9,882 bases of DNA from an uncultured Dorea sp. (GTDB lineage: Bacteria > Bacillota_A > Clostridia > Lachnospirales > Lachnospiraceae), in the NCBI GenBank assembly GCA_910579015.1, contig CAJTRO010000028.1:1-9882 (forward strand). The letters are read 5' to 3'. The notes below the pieces were generated by a model. It made no database searches. It worked only from the letters and a program-made list of their open reading frames with translations, and had not been told where the DNA came from. Below are positions 6,137 through 9,882 of the stretch, piece by piece. Numbering within the stretch: position 1 is the first letter of the stretch; each line of letters starts with the position of its first letter. The position numbers and the translations under genes were made by a program.

Positions 6137-7975
6137 CTATCTGTCCACTGCCCCGTCAAGCTTGCCGCATCCAAACACATCGCACCGCAGGCATCTGCCG
6201 CACTCCTGCTGGATCTCTTCATAGGTCATCGGGCATTCCACATGTTCGAAATCATGCTTCCTTATGTATGCCGGACGCTCCTGTATATTGACGCGTCCTG
6301 TCGGGATGCGGTTATTCGGCCTCGCCTCCGGCGCCTCAACGCCGCAGTCAAGCTTATGGTGATACCCCAGATATTCATCTATATTATGCGCCGCAACCTT
6401 CCCCGCTGCGATCGCGCGGATCGCCGTGGCCGGACCGGTCGCGCAGTCGCCTCCAACGAAGATCCCCGGCATATTGGCGATAGCCGTATCAAGTCCCGCC
6501 TGGAAGACATTTCTCACCGCAGGCATACCAAACTCCTCGAAAGGTGCGCTGACAATATCCTGTCCTACCGCGATCAGTATAACATCGCAGGGGATGCGCA
6601 AAGGCTCCTTAGATACCGCGTCCACAGGCGCCGGCCTTCCTCCCTTGTAGGGACCGATCATCTGCGGCGTCGTCCACAGTGCACAGCAGTTCCCTTCTTC
6701 ATCCTTCTCGATGCTTTTCGGCGCCTGCAAAAGCATCAGCTCGATTCCTTCCATCACGGCAGATTCTATTTCCGTATCCAGCGCAGTCATATCCTCCTGG
6801 CGTCTCCTGTATACAATCCGCACATCCCTGGCGCCGCAGCGGAGCGCACTTCTTGCCGCATCCATGGCCACATTGCCGCCGCCGATGACAGCGACCGTCT
6901 TGCCGGTATAATCAGGCTTCCTGTCATGGCCGATCTCATCTAACATCTCCACCGCTGAGAACACATTTGCTGCGTCAATTCCTTCAAGCTTAAGCTTCTT
7001 GCCTGCCTGGGCGCCGATCGCCACATACATGGCGTCATAGTTCTTATGTACCTCCTCAACCGGCAGATCCACACCCACATTGACACCGTATTTTACCTCT
7101 ATATTCCCTGTCGCAAGGATGGCGTTCATATCCTCGTCAAGCCTGTCTTTCGGGAAACGGTAATTGGGGATCCCGTACATCAGCATACCGCCGAGCCGTT
7201 CCTTCGCCTCATATACCGTTACCTTGTGCCCCATCAGAGACAGGTAGTACGCCGCCGTCATCCCGCTTGGGCCTCCGCCTATGACAGCAGCCTTCTTTCC
7301 TGTGGCCGGATTGGCCTTCGGCACCTCCACCTGATCCGCGGCGATCTGGTCTACCGCATATTTCTTGACGCCCCGGATATTGAGAGAGGTGTCGATCAGG
7401 TTCCTTCTGCAACGCTCCTCGCATGGATGCTCGCAGATCATGGCGCACGCTGTTGGAAGAGGATTGTCTCTTCGTATCAGATTGATGGCTTTGTCATAAC
7501 TGCCCTCCTGAACATGGGCGATATATCCCGGTATATCCACATGGGCCGGACATAAGGTCACGCACGGGATCTTCTGGCCTGTAATACCGGTACATTCCTG
7601 CCTCCGGATATGGCTGATATAATCCTCCTTGAACGTCTCCAGACCTTCGAGCACCTCGATAGCCGACTGATAACCAATAGCGCAGTCCGCACTGTCGCGG
7701 ATCAGCACCGCCAGTTCCTTCATCTCAATCAGCGTGTCCATATCCCCGCGTCCGCGGAGAATCCGGATCAGCATCTTCTCCAGCTGTCTCAAACCGTCAC
7801 GGCAGGGCACACATTTCCCGCAGGTCTGGTTCCTTGACGCCTGTAAGAGCGACAGCTGAACCGTAAGCGGACAGGTTCCCGGCGGGTACACATTGACCTT
7901 GTTCGAGAACTTCTTAAGCAGCGGCCCGATCTTTGCATCGCTGAGCCTGCTGTTTGCAAGATAAATCTTACTCAT
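6137..7975 (-). CDS. NuoF-C/GltD-like iron-sulphur FAD oxidoreductase, formate dehydrogenase electron-transfer partner
   Basis: This 612-aa protein probably carries electrons between the formate dehydrogenase and NAD(P)H. The first ~120 residues match only the C-terminal [4Fe-4S] domain of NuoF (C52-x2-C55-x2-C58 and C98); the FMN- and SLBB-domains of true NuoF are absent. Residues ~130-230 are a GltD-type double-cluster domain (C138, C142, C177, C181, C185, C189). Residues ~228-540 are the flavoprotein core, with VIGGGPSGMTAAYYL binding FAD, a second site VAVIGGGNVAMDAARS for NAD(P), and GIFVGGDCATGPATAIRA near the C-terminal end of the FAD fold. A cysteine-rich tail (C592, C595, C598, C603) may hold one more cluster. 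The architecture resembles Geobacter SfrB, partner of the FdhA-like SfrA. The start at 7975 has GGGAG 7 nt upstream; the longer frame from 8011 lacks one. It ends 10 nt before fdhF. Confidence 0.92.
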   Translation of the reverse strand: MSKIYLANSRLSDAKIGPLLKKFSNKVNVYPPGTCPLTVQLSLLQASRNQTCGKCVPCRDGLRQLEKMLIRILRGRGDMDTLIEMKELAVLIRDSADCAIGYQSAIEVLEGLETFKEDYISHIRRQECTGITGQKIPCVTLCPAHVDIPGYIAHVQEGSYDKAINLIRRDNPLPTACAMICEHPCEERCRRNLIDTSLNIRGVKKYAVDQIAADQVEVPKANPATGKKAAVIGGGPSGMTAAYYLSLMGHKVTVYEAKERLGGMLMYGIPNYRFPKDRLDEDMNAILATGNIEVKYGVNVGVDLPVEEVHKNYDAMYVAIGAQAGKKLKLEGIDAANVFSAVEMLDEIGHDRKPDYTGKTVAVIGGGNVAMDAARSALRCGARDVRIVYRRRQEDMTALDTEIESAVMEGIELMLLQAPKSIEKDEEGNCCALWTTPQMIGPYKGGRPAPVDAVSKEPLRIPCDVILIAVGQDIVSAPFEEFGMPAVRNVFQAGLDTAIANMPGIFVGGDCATGPATAIRAIAAGKVAAHNIDEYLGYHHKLDCGVEAPEARPNNRIPTGRVNIQERPAYIRKHDFEHVECPMTYEEIQQECGRCLRCDVFGCGKLDGAVDR

Positions 7976-8009
7976 TTTGTTTCTCCCTTCTAAAAATCTC
8001 TTTTGTTCC

Positions 8010-8015
8010 ATTATA
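8010..8015 (-). promoter_or_regulatory. Possible internal -10 box (TATAAT) before the flavoprotein gene
   Basis: A perfect TATAAT lies on the minus strand in the 70-nt gap between the channel gene and the flavoprotein gene, about 35 nt upstream of the latter's ATG. No convincing -35 is present at 16-18 nt (CCAAAA at 17 nt). It may give the oxidoreductase-fdhF-fdhD part a secondary promoter. An AT-rich gap can produce this motif by chance. Confidence 0.25.
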
Positions 8016-8045
8016 AGCTCTTTTTTAAGCTATTTTGGCTTCCCG

Positions 8046-8873
8046 CTATTTCGCCTGTCCCTTGCGCAGATAGACGAACCAGTACACGCATCCGACACAG
8101 ACCGCGCCGCCGATAATATTGCCGATCGTCACCGGAAGCAGATTTCCCCCAAAGAAACCTCCCCAGGTAAGCCCGTCAAGATTCACCCCGGCTTCTGCCG
8201 CCGCTTCGGCATACTCCGGGATCCCCTTGGCAAAAAGTCCCGCGCTGATATAGTACATATTCGCTATACTATGCTCGAAACCGCAGAGCACGAACATCAT
8301 GATGGGGAAGAAGAGCCCGATCACCTTCCCGGCCGCGTCCTTTGCCGCAAAGGAGATCCACACTGCGATACATACCAGGAAATTGCACAGGATCCCCTTT
8401 ATCAGTGCATCCCCGAATGACATCGTACATTTGGCGGCCGCTGTAGAGAGTACCGAGACAGCCATCTGATTGCCAAATAAGCTTGCCTGATGTGAATACA
8501 CGATGCCCGCCGCGACCAGACAACCGCCGGCAAGATTCCCCGCATACACAACTCCCCAGTTTTTCAGCATCCCCGCCGGGCTGATCTCCTTTTGAAGGAG
8601 CGGGATCACAAGTAACGTGTTGCCTGTGAACAATTCACTCCCTGCCAGCAGTACCATTGTCAGACCGCCCGGAAATACACATGCTCCCACAAGCTTTCCA
8701 ACCGATGCAAGCGGTATGGACACAGCCGCCGTCGTTGCACCAACGCCTCCCATCCCGATAAACGCTCCGGCAAGGACCGCAAGAAGAAACATCTTGCCAA
8801 CCGGCGTATTCACCTTTGCCTTCCCTGTTGCGATGTAATTTTTGGCCACTTCGGCCGGTGTAAACAGATTCAT
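8046..8873 (-). CDS. focA: Formate/nitrite transporter (FNT family), probable formate channel
   Basis: This 275-aa protein is a predicted inner-membrane FNT channel, a family that forms pentamers passing formate, nitrite or related small anions. Six membrane segments can be read. Family motifs include FPGGLTMVLLAGSELFTGNTL, NWGVVYAGNLAGG, KGILCNFLVCIAVW, GFEHSIANMYYI (with the conserved pore histidine) and GNLLPVTIGNIIGG near the C-terminus. The protein starts LFTPAEVAK after Met-Asn and ends with a short basic tail, as usual for the family. The ATG at 8873 has GGAGG 8 nt upstream. Formate is preferred over nitrite as substrate because the gene heads an operon with formate dehydrogenase and fdhD; sequence alone does not separate the two. 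It is divergent from the regulator gene starting at 9060. Confidence 0.94.
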   Translation of the reverse strand: MNLFTPAEVAKNYIATGKAKVNTPVGKMFLLAVLAGAFIGMGGVGATTAAVSIPLASVGKLVGACVFPGGLTMVLLAGSELFTGNTLLVIPLLQKEISPAGMLKNWGVVYAGNLAGGCLVAAGIVYSHQASLFGNQMAVSVLSTAAAKCTMSFGDALIKGILCNFLVCIAVWISFAAKDAAGKVIGLFFPIMMFVLCGFEHSIANMYYISAGLFAKGIPEYAEAAAEAGVNLDGLTWGGFFGGNLLPVTIGNIIGGAVCVGCVYWFVYLRKGQAK

Positions 8874-9059
8874 TTTCCATTCCTCCCTCTTTCGTTTTCA
8901 TACTGCCTATCTAATCATAAGATCTAATCCTGTATTTTTGTATGTAAAAAAATACATATTTTTCCCAGTTATCTATGCATAATGCACTCTTATTATGATA
9001 TTCTATTGTTTATCGGACGTCGACCTGCCAACAACAAACAGATACGAAGGAAATGATCT
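8874..9059. promoter_or_regulatory. Divergent promoter region between the formate operon and the PucR-like regulator
   Basis: The 186 bp hold the ribosome binding sites of both flanking genes and are otherwise AT-rich. Two dyads stand out: TATGTA-N6-TACATA (8941-8958), 68-85 nt upstream of the channel ATG, and TGCAT-A-ATGCA (8976-8986). A weak plus-strand promoter can be proposed from TGCATA (8976-8981) and TATTCT (8999-9004) with 17 nt between them. The leftward promoter could not be resolved with confidence. The dyads are candidate operators for the divergent regulator. Confidence 0.45.
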
Positions 9060-9882
9060 ATGCAATTACCACTGAATGTAATACTGTACCGGCTCTCGGC
9101 AAACAGTATCTATGAATCACAGAATACCAGCCTTTCTAAGGCTTACGATGGCGTGAAGCTCTTAGACAGGGACTATACGCCGGAAGACGGCAAGCAGTAT
9201 CTCTACCTTATGTCGGAAGATATCCTCTGTAGTTACTCTTCCAGGCTTTTTGAACAGCAGTTTCTTACCACGGATACTTTTCTGTGCGTCTGCCAGAACA
9301 AGGACACCCATCCCGAGCAGTTTCACCCGGGACTTTCTCTTGTACTCCTTTACTCAGACGACACATTTCCCAATGTATTCAACAAAGTCCTGACGATCTT
9401 TCATGACTTCGAGGTGTGGGATACGAATTTCCACCTGGCCCTTTTACAGAACCGGCCGCTGAAAGAACTTCTTGACCTGACAACTACATACATCGTACAT
9501 CCCATGGTCATCCTGGACCGCAATTTCTCGCTTCTGGGGTACGTGAAGACCTCCGGCACAGGCGATCCTATCATGGAGGATATCCTCAAAGCCGGCTATG
9601 TCACCCCGGACACCATGACCAGGCTCCGCCAGGACGGGCTTGTGTCTGCGTCGGAAAATGCGCCCAACCCGATGATCAACTACTACTGCCTTACCACCCA
9701 TGAATGCTATTACAGCATGATGTACCGTTTTACCGCAAGTAACCACACGGTCGGATACGCCCTTGTCTTCCGGTGCAGTATGCATCCAAAGACCAATTAT
9801 CTGGACCTGATGAACATCATCTCCGGGAATCTGAAGCTTTACTTTCAACAGGAACGTTTCCGCACCCGTTCTTCCTCAGAGA
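9060..9882 (+). CDS. PucR/CdaR-like transcriptional regulator, N-terminal part (runs off right edge)
   Basis: An ATG at 9060-9062 opens a frame of 274 codons that is unbroken to the end of the window; AAGGAA lies 7 nt upstream. The protein starts MQLPLNVILY and has no membrane segment. A first region (~1-130) is of the kind that precedes the sensory part in clostridial PucR-type regulators. A second region (~140-260) reads LLDLTTTYIVHPMVILDRNF, then SLLGYVKTS and DPIMEDILKAGYVTPDT, and resembles the PAS/GAF-like sensory domain of PucR/CdaR-family proteins in Clostridia. The C-terminal helix-turn-helix that would settle the family is outside the window. Its divergent position suggests control of the formate operon. 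The ligand is unknown. Confidence 0.75.
   Translation, partial: MQLPLNVILYRLSANSIYESQNTSLSKAYDGVKLLDRDYTPEDGKQYLYLMSEDILCSYSSRLFEQQFLTTDTFLCVCQNKDTHPEQFHPGLSLVLLYSDDTFPNVFNKVLTIFHDFEVWDTNFHLALLQNRPLKELLDLTTTYIVHPMVILDRNFSLLGYVKTSGTGDPIMEDILKAGYVTPDTMTRLRQDGLVSASENAPNPMINYYCLTTHECYYSMMYRFTASNHTVGYALVFRCSMHPKTNYLDLMNIISGNLKLYFQQERFRTRSSSE

Noticed and set aside
6074..6943. 289-codon plus-strand open frame opposite the flavoprotein and the start of fdhF
   Set aside because: It spans two real genes in antisense, has a composition typical of complementary-strand frames, and has no recognisable family.
7976..8011. Start of the flavoprotein at 8011
   Set aside because: The ATG at 7975 has GGGAG at proper distance, and the extra 12 residues have no ribosome binding site and overlap a promoter-like TATAAT.
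9053..9062. Alternative regulator start at the ATG at 9053
   Set aside because: That ATG is in a different frame from the long open frame and sits too close to AAGGAA; the ATG at 9060 has proper spacing and leads into the 274-codon frame.
9444..9848. 134-codon minus-strand frame at the right end
   Set aside because: It is antisense to the PucR-like open frame, which has a ribosome binding site, family-like sequence and continues beyond the window.
1..9882. tRNA, rRNA, CRISPR arrays or insertion-sequence ends
   Set aside because: I saw no tRNA-like cloverleaf, no regularly spaced repeats and no transposase or terminal inverted repeats; the intergenic space is too short for most of these.

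Overview
The window looks like chromosomal DNA of an anaerobic Firmicute, most likely a Lachnospiraceae / Clostridium cluster XIVa gut bacterium. This rests on strong GGAGG-type ribosome binding sites, a selenocysteine formate dehydrogenase paired with a NuoF/GltD-like flavoprotein, a PucR-like regulator, and small recombinase-associated ORFs of the clostridial kind. The assignment is inferred from gene content, not from a marker gene.

Layout. Positions 1-411 (minus strand) hold a tightly coupled run of two micro-ORFs (34 and 74 aa), followed by what looks like the first 20 codons of a serine recombinase that leaves the window at base 1. Positions 412-638 are intergenic, with several short perfect dyads and a Rho-independent terminator for the gene to the right. 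Positions 639-2597 (minus) encode a zinc-dependent medium-chain dehydrogenase and an AEC-family permease, with an inverted repeat overlapping the likely promoter. Positions 2681-8873 (minus) form a formate module. In transcription order it is a formate/nitrite channel (focA-like), a 612-aa iron-sulphur/FAD NAD(P)H oxidoreductase, a 901-aa molybdenum/tungsten formate dehydrogenase catalytic subunit, and fdhD. Positions 8874-9059 are a divergent promoter region with two dyads. From 9060 to the right edge (plus) runs the start of a PucR/CdaR-like regulator, open to the end of the window.

The main point is that the formate dehydrogenase is one gene, not two. An in-frame UGA at 5070-5068 (codon 353) sits exactly where the family has its catalytic selenocysteine. 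The protein continues in the same frame with His-Ala-Pro-Thr-Val-Ala-Gly, and the RNA just downstream folds into a bacterial SECIS-like hairpin in the same codon register as E. coli fdhF. Standard gene calling would report two fragments.

How the genes could work together (inference): the channel moves formate across the membrane. The selenoenzyme interconverts formate and CO2 and passes electrons through its NuoG-like iron-sulphur chain to the flavoprotein, which exchanges them with NAD(P)H. FdhD matures the active site. The divergent regulator is the natural candidate to control the operon. The permease and dehydrogenase genes downstream may share the transcript or have their own promoter; the only clear terminator lies after the dehydrogenase. 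An oddity is that this FdhD lacks the CxxC pair considered essential for sulphur transfer in E. coli FdhD.
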